42,541 nucleotides of DNA from Candidatus Zixiibacteriota bacterium (GTDB lineage Bacteria > Zixibacteria > MSB-5A5 > UBA10806): assembly GCA_024641335.1 (NCBI GenBank), contig JAHEDG010000023.1, positions 1 to 42,541 on the forward strand, in the 5' to 3' direction. The notes beneath the pieces are model-generated. The model worked only from the letters and a program-made list of their open reading frames with translations. It ran no database searches and had not been told where the DNA came from. Positions 15,194 through 23,400 of this stretch are shown one piece after another (the first letter of the stretch is position 1; the number at the start of each line of letters is the position of its first letter). Made by a program: the position numbers and the translations under genes.

Positions 15194-16147
15194 TTATTTC
15201 AGGAACATCATTTTGCATGTCCGCGAGGCCGAACCGGCCTGTATCCTGTAAAAGTATACTCCCGTAGGCAGAGAACCGGCATCCCAGAGTACCTGATGCT
15301 CCCCGGCCCCCTGCTTTTCATTGAGCAGGCCCGCTACTTTGTCGCCGAGCAGATCGTAAATATCGACCGCCACGTTGGAGTCTGATGTCAATCTATAACG
15401 GATAGCTGTTTGGCTGTTGAACGGGTTGGGGTAATTTCCGAGTATCTCGAAATGAGCCGGGATTGCGGAAATATTTTTCTCATCGATATCGACCATATAC
15501 AAAAGCCATTCCATTACCTGTCGGACGAATTCCGCGCGGCTATCACGGCCGCTATCGGTCAACGACGAGATCCCGAACGAGCAGATCATTGCCCTGTAAG
15601 GAGTCTCCTTATAAACAGCCTTAGCCGGACAATCATCGGGGTTTTCGAACGCGATTCTCTCCCCGCTCATTCCTGGCGCGCTCATAGAGACAGTCGACAT
15701 CGAGAGATCGAGTGGACCGACATCGACAGAGTAAAGCACTTCAAACGGATAATTGATACAGGTGGTAATATCAAAACCGAAAATCGTATCTCGATAATAA
15801 TCATGAAAGAGCGCCGAATGAACTCCTTCCCAGTATATCGAACCGCCATTCGCGACGTAATTAGAGATATCATTTTTAATCTCCTCAAGCAAGTTCCATG
15901 GAATGGCCCGGCCATGAGGATCGTCAAAAACGAAGAGTGTGGAGTAAAGATCGAGATTGTCGATAAAAGAGCGGATATCGTCGGTAACTGTTCCGCTGTA
16001 GTCGGCGTCCAGCAGAAGGCTGTTGAGGATTTCGGCTGACGGGGATTCGCAGGCGTCCCAGATCAGATAATCTTCGGCCGTCGCCGATGATGCCGGCAGA
16101 CTCACTATAAAACATACAATAACCGGGGAAAATACGTTTTTAATCAT
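15194..16147 (-). CDS. Secreted protein with YPNPFN-type C-terminal sorting domain
   Basis: About 317 residues. A signal peptide (KNVFSPVIVCFIVSLPASSATA) is followed by a globular region of about 210 residues that I do not recognise. The last ~80 residues are a sorting domain: GNYPNPFNSQTAIRYRL, VDIYDLLG, GVYFYRIQAG and a final Lys. This domain targets proteins to type IX-like secretion in Bacteroidetes and is widespread in FCB candidate phyla. The frame reaches a TTG at 16153, but AGGAGG (16159-16154) is placed six bases before the ATG at 16147, which is chosen. The N-terminal part (WDACESPSAEILNSLL, GGSIYWEG) suggests a domain related to glutamine-amidotransferase-like folds, but this is weak. 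Confidence 0.85.
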   Translation of the reverse strand: MIKNVFSPVIVCFIVSLPASSATAEDYLIWDACESPSAEILNSLLLDADYSGTVTDDIRSFIDNLDLYSTLFVFDDPHGRAIPWNLLEEIKNDISNYVANGGSIYWEGVHSALFHDYYRDTIFGFDITTCINYPFEVLYSVDVGPLDLSMSTVSMSAPGMSGERIAFENPDDCPAKAVYKETPYRAMICSFGISSLTDSGRDSRAEFVRQVMEWLLYMVDIDEKNISAIPAHFEILGNYPNPFNSQTAIRYRLTSDSNVAVDIYDLLGDKVAGLLNEKQGAGEHQVLWDAGSLPTGVYFYRIQAGSASRTCKMMFLK

Positions 16148-16215
16148 AATCAACCTCCTAATAATATTCCCTGTAATATCACATCATATAAGCAAAACCG
16201 CCGCTGCGCATAGAT

Positions 16216-16244
16216 AAAATAGGGAAATTTAAAATCGCCGTCAA
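16216..16244 (-). promoter_or_regulatory. Sigma70-like promoter of the secreted sorting-domain protein gene
   Basis: On the minus strand TTGACG (16244-16239), a 17-base spacer and TATTTT (16221-16216) occupy the gap between the papain-fold gene and this gene. Transcription would start near 16209, with a leader of about 60 bases before the ATG at 16147. Confidence 0.45.
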
Positions 16245-16257
16245 GAAAATATTTCAG

Positions 16258-17739
16258 TCACTTTCCGCTCGCCGCCAGCCGGGTCAGCTTTACGAGTTCC
16301 CAGTAGGGCGGCTTATATCCGTGATTTTTTTCGAACTCTCCAGCCAGGCATAAAAGTTCACCTTTGATACTCTCATGTTTTGTCGAAAAACGATCATTGC
16401 GCAGAGCCGCCGCCGCAGGCATACCTTCAGGAATCGGCCCGACTGCGCCGAAAACATTCAATATTACGCTGTAAACTTTCAAAATTCGGGCTATAGGGAG
16501 CTTATACCAGTCGTATTCCAGTTGATCCCCTTTCTCTGCCCCCTCCAGCATGACGTCGATAACCGCGTTATCCAGATGGTCTTTATACAAGGTTTCCGGG
16601 TCTCGCCATTCGGCAACCACCGTTAACTGAGGATCATACTCGAGATCCGACGGTTCCTGAGTTTCGAAATATTTAACCCCGAAAGCCGACAACCATGACC
16701 TGACACCGATCGAGGAAATGTTGGATATTCCCATCCAGAGATCAACTCCCAGGTTATGATAGGGCGACGAGGCCACTTCCGAGCAAAAAAGGCCGGTGTT
16801 ATCGTTGAAGTTCATATCGAAATCGTACGGTATATGCTCGGAATTCGCTCTTTCGAAAGCCTGTCGGGCGGCCTCATGCGGAAGCATCGGGTTATCGGCC
16901 AGGGCCGGATGATCAGATCTGAGCCTTAGAACCATTACCCGAAGTTTGGTATCTTTTAAATATTTATCGATCGAAGATATCGTTACGCCGAGCTCTATGT
17001 GGGCTTCCACAATTGACACTTGTCCGGTTTGATCATTGATATATACCAGGGCGACATGCGAGAAATTACCCGGATAATCGTTGCCCCTGGCGATCAGGGC
17101 CGATGTCGGCGCTCCGCCCCGCGATACCAGGATATCGCCGCTATGGATTTTTACCCCCAATATCTCCGAAGATGGTGTTGATGATTCTTCATCATCGCCG
17201 TTGATCAGGTCCGGGACTATCTCCCTGTCGGCCTGGAGCATTATCTCCTCGATCGCGGCCCGCCCGCCGTAAATCAGACGGTATATCCGGTTTCGAACTA
17301 TTGACGAATTCATATCCCAGTGACCGGACTGCTCTTTTATCAGGTAACGCATCCGTCCGAACAGCCTGATATACACCGGTAACCGATCCGGACAGGCCGC
17401 TAAGTCGGCGGCGACATAGAACATCCTCTCCTCCAGATCATTCAGAATCGGGGAATCCGGCCCGACATTTTCCGACGCAAGCCTGCTCAGGAGGTCCCGA
17501 ATGTATTCGAATCCTTTCTCAATCTCGGAATCGAGCCCGGCGAGGTCATTCCGACGGCCTTCCTCGAATCGGTTCTGAAGCTCTGTCCAGAAACTGTCCT
17601 GATTCCAGAGGAACGGTTCTTTCCTTCCCAATTCCGGGACAGGAATACCCGGCCCTGGAATCAACAAGATCAGATATATGATTATAATTCCCGCGATCAG
17701 GCCGATTAGCGATTTTCTTGAAAAATCAGGTTTTATCAA
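16258..17739 (-). CDS. Membrane-anchored YiiX/YebB-like permuted papain-fold (NlpC/P60 superfamily) protein
   Basis: This 493-residue protein has one N-terminal membrane helix (about 10-28) and a helical stretch of about 160 residues. A C-terminal YiiX-like domain follows, with HSGDILVSRGG (199-209), FSHVALVY with His228, Glu245 in VEAH, and FCSEVA with Cys319. The Gly-Asp-hydrophobic start, SHV and CSE motifs are those of the DUF830/YiiX group of circularly permuted papain-like enzymes, which act as amidases, peptidases or acyltransferases. The catalytic Cys and His are both present. The TTG start at 17739 is not backed by a strong ribosome site. It probably acts in the periplasm; the substrate is unknown. 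Confidence 0.78.
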   Translation of the reverse strand: MIKPDFSRKSLIGLIAGIIIIYLILLIPGPGIPVPELGRKEPFLWNQDSFWTELQNRFEEGRRNDLAGLDSEIEKGFEYIRDLLSRLASENVGPDSPILNDLEERMFYVAADLAACPDRLPVYIRLFGRMRYLIKEQSGHWDMNSSIVRNRIYRLIYGGRAAIEEIMLQADREIVPDLINGDDEESSTPSSEILGVKIHSGDILVSRGGAPTSALIARGNDYPGNFSHVALVYINDQTGQVSIVEAHIELGVTISSIDKYLKDTKLRVMVLRLRSDHPALADNPMLPHEAARQAFERANSEHIPYDFDMNFNDNTGLFCSEVASSPYHNLGVDLWMGISNISSIGVRSWLSAFGVKYFETQEPSDLEYDPQLTVVAEWRDPETLYKDHLDNAVIDVMLEGAEKGDQLEYDWYKLPIARILKVYSVILNVFGAVGPIPEGMPAAAALRNDRFSTKHESIKGELLCLAGEFEKNHGYKPPYWELVKLTRLAASGK

Positions 17740-17779
17740 GATCGGTTTTCTCTGATTATTTCCGAAGAACCCGTGGCCT

Positions 17780-18655
17780 TCAATAGTTTCCCATAAGTCT
17801 TAGACCGTCATCGATTCCCAAGAACCTGGTCTTCAGCAATCGTTCGGCCTTATCTATTTTCAGCCCGTTTTTAAGCGGACGATCCGCGGTCTGACCCAAC
17901 TCGGCGGTGCTGACAGGGGTTATCAGGCTTGTATCCAGATGGAAATACTCGGCTGTTTTGAGCGCCAGATCATACCTGGAGAGATATTCGGAGCCTCCTA
18001 TATGGAGAGTGCCGCTGATATCACATTCGACAGCCTCGACAGCGGCCTCGGCCAGATTCGAGACGTGTATCGGATTGTTGTATTGGTCGGTTACTATTTT
18101 CAGTTTCTGCCCACCGCGAAGACTATCGATAAGCCAGGTCACGAAATTCGGGCGGACATTCGACGCTGTCCCATACAAAACATTGGATCGGATCACCAGG
18201 TATTTTCCGGCCGAATTCTGAAGAATATATTCCGATTTTAATTTGGTTATTCCGTAGTAACAGATCGGATTGACCCGGTCGGTTTCGGCGTATGGCCCAT
18301 TCTTGCCATCGAAAACGTAATCCGACGAAAACTGAACTATTTTGCCTCTGGAAATAGTCAAAAGCTCTTCCAGAAGATCGACATTGAGAGCGTCGGCCAG
18401 ATCATGGTTTCTCTCGCAGCCGTCGACATCGGTATAGGCGGCGCAGTTAAATATGAATTCAGGCTTGAACTTCTCGAGTCTGGGGCCGTATTTTTCAAAA
18501 TTCGTCAGATCGGCATTATAATATTCGATATTCTCCGATTGTCCGAAGGGGTTCGAGGCGATATCAACCGCTAAAACCGAGTATCGATCTTTCAGACGGT
18601 CGACGAGGCTCCGGCCCAGAAGCCCCGCCGCTCCCGTCACCAGGACTTTTCTCAT
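17780..18655 (-). CDS. rmlD: dTDP-4-dehydrorhamnose reductase
   Basis: This 291-residue SDR performs the last step of dTDP-L-rhamnose synthesis, reducing the 4-keto group with NAD(P)H. It has the Rossmann motif GAAGLLG, the FNCAAYTDVDGCE motif typical of RmlD, SSDYVFDG and YGITK with catalytic Tyr/Lys. Its ATG overlaps the rmlB stop (ATGA, 18652-18655) and it is the last gene of the rmlA-rmlC-rmlB-rmlD operon. Length and order leave little doubt. Confidence 0.93.
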   Translation of the reverse strand: MRKVLVTGAAGLLGRSLVDRLKDRYSVLAVDIASNPFGQSENIEYYNADLTNFEKYGPRLEKFKPEFIFNCAAYTDVDGCERNHDLADALNVDLLEELLTISRGKIVQFSSDYVFDGKNGPYAETDRVNPICYYGITKLKSEYILQNSAGKYLVIRSNVLYGTASNVRPNFVTWLIDSLRGGQKLKIVTDQYNNPIHVSNLAEAAVEAVECDISGTLHIGGSEYLSRYDLALKTAEYFHLDTSLITPVSTAELGQTADRPLKNGLKIDKAERLLKTRFLGIDDGLRLMGNY

Positions 18656-19680
18656 AACCTTTCCCGATTATTGTCTTCTTCCCGGTAATGTTTTTCGTAA
18701 AATTCCAGATACGCTCCGTCCAGAATATCCCGCCACCATTTCTCGTTGGCCAGATACCATTTGGCCGTACGAACCAGACCGTCGGCAAAATCGGTTCTCG
18801 GCTCCCAACCCAACTCCATTTTGATTTTGGAACAATCCAGGGCGTAACGGCGGTCGTGGCCGGGACGGTCTTTAACGGGCGTTATAAGACTTTTGGGTTT
18901 TCCCAGTATTTCGAGTATTCTATTGGTTATCTCTATATTAGTCATCTCGTTTCCGCCGCCTATATTGTAAAATCCGCCGTCTGTTCCGCCCTCCAATACA
19001 GTCAGCAGACCATCGCAATGATCCTCTACGTAAAGCCAGTCTCGGACATTCAGACCGTCTCCGTAAAGCGGCAGGGATTCATCCCTGATCGCTTTGGTAA
19101 CGAAAAACGGAATCAGCTTTTCGGGAAACTGATACGGTCCGTAATTATTGCCGGCCCTGGTTACTATCACCGGAAACCCGTAGGTTTTGTGATACGCCCC
19201 GCAGATAAGATCGGCCGACGCTTTACTGGCGGCGTATGGAGAACTGGGAGCCAGCGGCGATTCTTCGCTGAAGTAACCATCGGAACCGAGAGAACCGTAA
19301 ACCTCATCGGTGGAAACATGAAGAAACCGCCTTACTCCGCTTTTTTTCGCTTGCTCCAGAAGAATCTGCGTACCGACAACATTAGTCTTGAAAAACAGTC
19401 CGGGGTCATAAAGAGATCTGTCGACATGAGATTCCGCGGCAAAATTAACCGCGTAGTCGAAACCAGAGGCGAATACCTGTTCGACTTCGTCGACATTAGA
19501 TATATCTCCTTTGACAAACCGATAATCGGGGTTATCGTCAGCCGCAGTCAGGTTGGCCGGGTTTCCGGCATAGGTCAGAGCGTCGAAATTGACAATCTTC
19601 CAGCCCGGCCTCTGTTTCATCAGATAATGAATGAAATTGGAGCCGATGAAGCCGGCCCCGCCTGTAACAAGCAGTTTCAT
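18652..19680 (-). CDS. rmlB: dTDP-glucose 4,6-dehydratase
   Basis: This 342-residue extended SDR converts dTDP-glucose to dTDP-4-keto-6-deoxyglucose using bound NAD+. It begins MKLLVTGGAGFIGSNFIHYL. It carries FDALTYAGN, FAAESHVDRSL, STDEVYGSLG, the catalytic YAASKAS motif and RAGNNYGPYQFPEKLIP, all hallmarks of RmlB. It is the third gene of the operon, 18 bases after rmlC, and overlaps rmlD by four bases. Confidence 0.95.
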   Translation of the reverse strand: MKLLVTGGAGFIGSNFIHYLMKQRPGWKIVNFDALTYAGNPANLTAADDNPDYRFVKGDISNVDEVEQVFASGFDYAVNFAAESHVDRSLYDPGLFFKTNVVGTQILLEQAKKSGVRRFLHVSTDEVYGSLGSDGYFSEESPLAPSSPYAASKASADLICGAYHKTYGFPVIVTRAGNNYGPYQFPEKLIPFFVTKAIRDESLPLYGDGLNVRDWLYVEDHCDGLLTVLEGGTDGGFYNIGGGNEMTNIEITNRILEILGKPKSLITPVKDRPGHDRRYALDCSKIKMELGWEPRTDFADGLVRTAKWYLANEKWWRDILDGAYLEFYEKHYREEDNNRERL

Positions 19681-19698
19681 AGCAAATACACCTGTTTG

Positions 19699-20160
19699 TC
19701 AGGAGTCGTTGCGGTTCCAGTCGTAGGGAATCTCGTCGGTATCGGCGTCGAGACGGTACTCATCCGGTTTTTCATAATTATATAATTCCGTCGGGACATT
19801 TATCATCATCGATTCTTCGGTGGAGATAGCCTTGAAGCCATGATATACGAGAGGCGGTATCACCACCAACAGAGGATTATGTTCTCCTATGAAGAATTCG
19901 TTGATTTTCCCAAACGTGGGGGAATCCTCCCTGGAATCATACAGAACCAGTTTGGTCATCCCTTTTAGGCAGAAAAAATGATCGGTCTGCAGTTTGTGGT
20001 AATGCCATCCCTTGACAACTCCGGGATAAGCGGTAGTAAAATAAACCTGCCCGAATTTTTTGAATATATCCCAGTCGGAACGGAGAATTTCCGCCAAACG
20101 GCCCCTCTCGTCGGTAATTATTTTCGTCTGTCTGACGTTGACTCCCTTTATAAGCTCCAT
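19699..20160 (-). CDS. rmlC: dTDP-4-dehydrorhamnose 3,5-epimerase-like cupin (short form)
   Basis: This 153-residue RmlC-like cupin contains TDERGRLAEILRSDW, VKGWHYHKLQTDHFFCLKG (active-site His region) and VVIPPLVYHGFKA. LYNYEKPDEYRL carries the Tyr expected in the family. It is about 30 residues shorter than classical RmlC and belongs to the WHYHK variant. Its place between rmlA and rmlB makes the epimerase role very likely. It starts four bases after the rmlA stop. Confidence 0.88.
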   Translation of the reverse strand: MELIKGVNVRQTKIITDERGRLAEILRSDWDIFKKFGQVYFTTAYPGVVKGWHYHKLQTDHFFCLKGMTKLVLYDSREDSPTFGKINEFFIGEHNPLLVVIPPLVYHGFKAISTEESMMINVPTELYNYEKPDEYRLDADTDEIPYDWNRNDS

Positions 20161-20163
20161 TAT

Positions 20164-20925
20164 CTACCCGCCGCCGTTGAATTTCCCGAATGACTGTCTA
20201 CTGTTTTTTCTGTATTTACGAACAAAATTTATCGTATCGTTGTAAGCGTCGATGGATTCGCCGGCATCCGCCCAGCGCCCCTTGAGAATCGAATATGACA
20301 TCGATCCCGCGCCGATATAGGCGTTATTGACATCGGTAATCTCCAATTCTCCCCGCTTCGAGGGTTTCAAAGTTCTGACTATCTCGAAGACCCTGTTATC
20401 ATACATATAGACCCCGATAACCGCCAGATCGCTTTTGGGCTTTTTCGGTTTCTCGATTATATTTACGACCTTTCCGCTTTTCACTTCGGCTATTCCATAT
20501 TCGCCCGGATTATTAACCTTCTTCAAAAAAATCATGGCTCCGTCTTTTTGTTTTTTGAACCTGGCCACGTCGTCTTTTATACTCTTTTCCAGGATATTAT
20601 CTCCCAGAATAATAACCACTTTCTGACCCTCGGAAAAATATTCACAAAGTCCCACCGCCTCGGCTATACCCCCCTCCGACGATTGATAGGTGAAATTCAG
20701 ATGCTTTAATCCGAATTCGGAACCATTGCCCAGGAGTTTCAGAAAGTCTCCGGCGTTGTTTCCTCCGGTAACTATCATTATTTCCCTGATACCGGCGTCG
20801 ACCAGAGTTTGAATAGGATAATAGATCATCGGCTTATCGTATACCGGTAATAAGTGCTTATTAGTGATTTTAGTCAGGGGAAAGAGTCGGGTGCCCAGTC
20901 CCCCGGCGAGCACGATACCTTTCAT
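20164..20925 (-). CDS. rmlA: Glucose-1-phosphate thymidylyltransferase
   Basis: This 253-residue nucleotidyltransferase activates glucose-1-phosphate with dTTP, the first step to dTDP-rhamnose. It shows MKGIVLAGGLGTRLFPLT, the nucleotide-binding signature, with KHLLPVYDKPMIYYP, LGDNI, the sugar-binding EKPKKPKSD region and GRWADAGE. It is the shorter RmlA form (usual long form ~290 residues). It is the first gene of the rml operon, preceded by TGGAGA and a TTGACA-17-TATATT promoter. Confidence 0.93.
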   Translation of the reverse strand: MKGIVLAGGLGTRLFPLTKITNKHLLPVYDKPMIYYPIQTLVDAGIREIMIVTGGNNAGDFLKLLGNGSEFGLKHLNFTYQSSEGGIAEAVGLCEYFSEGQKVVIILGDNILEKSIKDDVARFKKQKDGAMIFLKKVNNPGEYGIAEVKSGKVVNIIEKPKKPKSDLAVIGVYMYDNRVFEIVRTLKPSKRGELEITDVNNAYIGAGSMSYSILKGRWADAGESIDAYNDTINFVRKYRKNSRQSFGKFNGGG

Positions 20926-20945
20926 CTTGTCTCCATCTGGGGAAA

Positions 20946-20974
20946 AATATAAAGACAGGCTAAATTCGTGTCAA
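20946..20974 (-). promoter_or_regulatory. Sigma70-like promoter of the dTDP-rhamnose operon
   Basis: On the minus strand a perfect TTGACA (20974-20969), a 17-base spacer and TATATT (20951-20946) lie between epsI and rmlA. Transcription would start near 20939, 14 bases before the rmlA ATG. The rml genes can thus be expressed independently of the exosortase genes upstream. Confidence 0.6.
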
Positions 20975-21003
20975 TCCTTTTTAACCTGTTTCCACCTGAT
21001 GCC

Positions 21004-21633
21004 TTATTTCCAGAACGGCAACCGGACATAGATTTCGTCTACGAACTGTTTTTCAAATTGATTCAAGGCTTCCAGGCTGACAGGATCGTTGTCGCAGACA
21101 ATCCGGATAAAAGCCATATCATTCGGCTGAAAGGTCAGCGAACTTACCATACTGTCGAATTTGAATCTGTAATCGTTAGCCGTTTCCCCCCGGCGGCTGA
21201 CATACCAGAAATCCATCACCCGAGTCGATTCCTTGAGCTGAAGAAAGAACCGGCCGGCTTTAATCGATCCCCGGTTAAGTTCTATCTCTCTTTCTTCCGA
21301 TCCGGAGATCAGCCAACCCGAGCCGGGAAGGCAGTTACGAGGCGAGTGAGGGCCACCTATATTGTTCAAAGACGAAAAATAATCGAAGAACAGCTGAACC
21401 TTGATACCGTCGGCGTTGACATAAGCGGCCGAGAAAATGACTGTCGGGTTGAGCATCTGTATTATCCCCGGAGTCAGGTTATCGACCTGTCCTGTCCATT
21501 CCCCTTTTTGCAGAGGGAAATCGTTAATATCGACTGTCGCCGTTACCGACGGCTTATAATTCTTAACCGCCAGACCGAACAGGAACGTAGCCATCAATAA
21601 AATGAGTATGATTACGAAGCTCTTTTTGGCCAT
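21004..21633 (-). CDS. epsI: Exosortase-associated EpsI family protein
   Basis: This 209-residue protein has an N-terminal membrane helix (5-23) and a periplasmic domain with the family signature GGPHSPRNCLPGSGW (His96, Cys101). EpsI proteins occur next to, or fused to, exosortases in PEP-CTERM/exopolysaccharide systems; their biochemical function is not settled. The ATG lies inside the end of the exosortase gene (22-base overlap), preceded by a G-rich ribosome site, so the two are translationally coupled. The end is 30 bases before the rml promoter. Confidence 0.9.
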   Translation of the reverse strand: MAKKSFVIILILLMATFLFGLAVKNYKPSVTATVDINDFPLQKGEWTGQVDNLTPGIIQMLNPTVIFSAAYVNADGIKVQLFFDYFSSLNNIGGPHSPRNCLPGSGWLISGSEEREIELNRGSIKAGRFFLQLKESTRVMDFWYVSRRGETANDYRFKFDSMVSSLTFQPNDMAFIRIVCDNDPVSLEALNQFEKQFVDEIYVRLPFWK

Positions 21634-22493
21634 CGCAATAATGCCCCCAGGATGAAGATGAGAATCAGCGCGGTAACAAATACCAGCAGGCCGGAGACTT
21701 CATGCAGGAATCCTTCGGCTAATTCGGCGCTGACCGCGTAAGCCCCGATCCCGGTAATATAGAGCCGAACTATATTGGTGATTATGGCTATGGGGATAGA
21801 AGCGGCGAAAAGTATTATCGGCCTGGCTCTTCCCGGAAGGGTCAGATAGGCGTATAGAGCGCTCAGGGCCATCAACGTTACCAGGCTGCGAAGCCCGCTG
21901 CAGGCCTCGGCCACCTCGAGAGCGTAACCCGGAAAATAGATAATATTCCCTTCCAGCGCGGTTTGCGCGCCGCTGGCCCGAAGCAGAAGATCGGTCACCC
22001 CGCTCGAGAAGAGCTGCATCGGCAATGTGGCCGAATAATAAATCACCGCCGGAATCGGGACCATGAAAAATAAGAATACGAACGCGAACCAGACCTTCTT
22101 GAAATTGATAACGCCCAGATAGTAAAGGGATATGCCTGTGATTACCGCGATAAACGATACCCTGGTGGTAAAAAACTCGCTGGCGGCCGTACCGAAGACC
22201 AAACCGAAACAGCCGAGCGCCAAGATAACCAGCCCCATTCCGCAGTTCTTCGATGGAAAAACCAGTTCTTTCCTCCGCCGCAAAAACAGGTAAACCGATA
22301 CGGGGATAATTAAAAAGCCGTGCGAATAATTGCTGTCGCTGTACCAGTCGGCCAGAAGATCCCTGAATATTCCGAGATTAAAAACTACAACCGTTCCCAA
22401 CAGAATATACCCGTATTTATGTTTTTTCAAATGCCCGGCTAACAGGCTTGAAGAAAGGGCCAATTGTCTCTCCTTTGAATACCGCGGCTTCAT
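21612..22493 (-). CDS. Exosortase (XrtA/EpsH family transpeptidase)
   Basis: A protein of about 293 residues with roughly eight membrane helices. The exosortase triad is present: Cys198 in EACSGLRSL, Arg243 in NIVRLY and His264 in FLHEVSG. Exosortases cut proteins with a C-terminal PEP-CTERM-type signal and are thought to transfer them to another surface molecule. The frame is open up to a TTG at 22520, but neither start has a clear ribosome site; the ATG at 22493 (MKPRYSKERQ) is preferred. EpsI follows directly. No PEP-CTERM protein is encoded in this window, so the substrates are elsewhere. Confidence 0.92.
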   Translation of the reverse strand: MKPRYSKERQLALSSSLLAGHLKKHKYGYILLGTVVVFNLGIFRDLLADWYSDSNYSHGFLIIPVSVYLFLRRRKELVFPSKNCGMGLVILALGCFGLVFGTAASEFFTTRVSFIAVITGISLYYLGVINFKKVWFAFVFLFFMVPIPAVIYYSATLPMQLFSSGVTDLLLRASGAQTALEGNIIYFPGYALEVAEACSGLRSLVTLMALSALYAYLTLPGRARPIILFAASIPIAIITNIVRLYITGIGAYAVSAELAEGFLHEVSGLLVFVTALILIFILGALLRWPKRAS

Positions 22494-22562
22494 AATACTA
22501 TCTCGCGGGTCAAATATCAACCTGACAGACTAAAATTCAGCTCAAAAATAGATGCTTTTATA

Positions 22563-22591
22563 TTGAAAGGCGATTGATTACCGGGTATAAT
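22563..22591 (+). promoter_or_regulatory. Sigma70-like promoter of the degenerate SGNH gene
   Basis: TTGAAA (22563-22568), a 17-base spacer and a perfect TATAAT (22586-22591) precede the ATG at 22611. The expected start near 22598 leaves only about 13 leader bases, just enough for the GGGAGGA ribosome site (22599-22605). Confidence 0.6.
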
Positions 22592-22610
22592 CTCTCTCGG
22601 GAGGAATGTT

Positions 22611-23375
22611 ATGAACCGTTTCTGGCGGTCTGTGCTGATCGTATCTCTTTTCGGAAACCTGTTTACCGTTTACGTCGGATTCAAGGCTTTAGAATATAGA
22701 AACCATATTAATTATTTTCTCTATAAATATCTGAACGTGGCCGAGGAATTCGGCAATCGCAAAGTATTCGAATCCGAGAACGAGAAATTTATATCAGCGC
22801 TCCCTGTCCATGACCGAGTAGTATTTTTCGGTACTCAATTAACGGCGAACTGGCAACTTGATAAGTACTTCCCCGATTATGAAGCTATCAATCGAGGCAT
22901 AGAGGGCCAAAGGGTCTCCGGCTATCTATTGCGATTTGTGCCTGATGTTGCGGAGCTGGCCCCGGAGGCCGTAGTTATGGAGATAAGCTCTTATAATTTC
23001 AGACCATACAACTCCGGCAAGGAAATAAGAGATTACACAGAGGCCATGATCGGCCTGGCCCGGGCCAATAACATAAGACCGATAATGACGACAGTTCTGC
23101 CGGTCCCGCGGGATATCGAGGTTCCGGATATCGGTGATTATTCGATATTCGACAGCCTGGCCTCATACAACCGCTGGCTTGTCTCGTACTGCCTGGAATA
23201 TAGTATTGATTTGGTCGATTTTAACGCTCTTCTTCGGGACGATGACGGCTATTTCCGTCAGAATCTATCGGCCGGGCCAATAACCCCCAATGAAAAAGGG
23301 TACGAGATGATCTCGTCGGCCCTTAGCCAAACACTCCTGCAATCGCCAAAGACCGCCGCAACGGATGATGAATAA
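22611..23375 (+). CDS. SGNH-fold protein lacking the catalytic residues (probable pseudoenzyme)
   Basis: This 254-residue protein has an N-terminal membrane anchor (8-26) and an SGNH/GDSL-hydrolase fold recognisable from RVVFFG (69-74), INRGIEGQ, AVVMEISSYN and PNEKGYEMI. The nucleophile block that should read G-D/A-S is G74-T75-Q76, so the serine is missing. The terminal D-x-x-H is G222-P-I-T225, so the catalytic Asp and His are missing too. Its paralogue at 28758-29513 keeps all three. It is divergently transcribed from the exosortase and preceded by a strong promoter, suggesting a retained, probably binding or structural, role in glycan modification. Confidence 0.8.
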   Translation: MNRFWRSVLIVSLFGNLFTVYVGFKALEYRNHINYFLYKYLNVAEEFGNRKVFESENEKFISALPVHDRVVFFGTQLTANWQLDKYFPDYEAINRGIEGQRVSGYLLRFVPDVAELAPEAVVMEISSYNFRPYNSGKEIRDYTEAMIGLARANNIRPIMTTVLPVPRDIEVPDIGDYSIFDSLASYNRWLVSYCLEYSIDLVDFNALLRDDDGYFRQNLSAGPITPNEKGYEMISSALSQTLLQSPKTAATDDE

Positions 23376-23400
23376 TTATTGCCTAAGAGGTATTTCTGTA

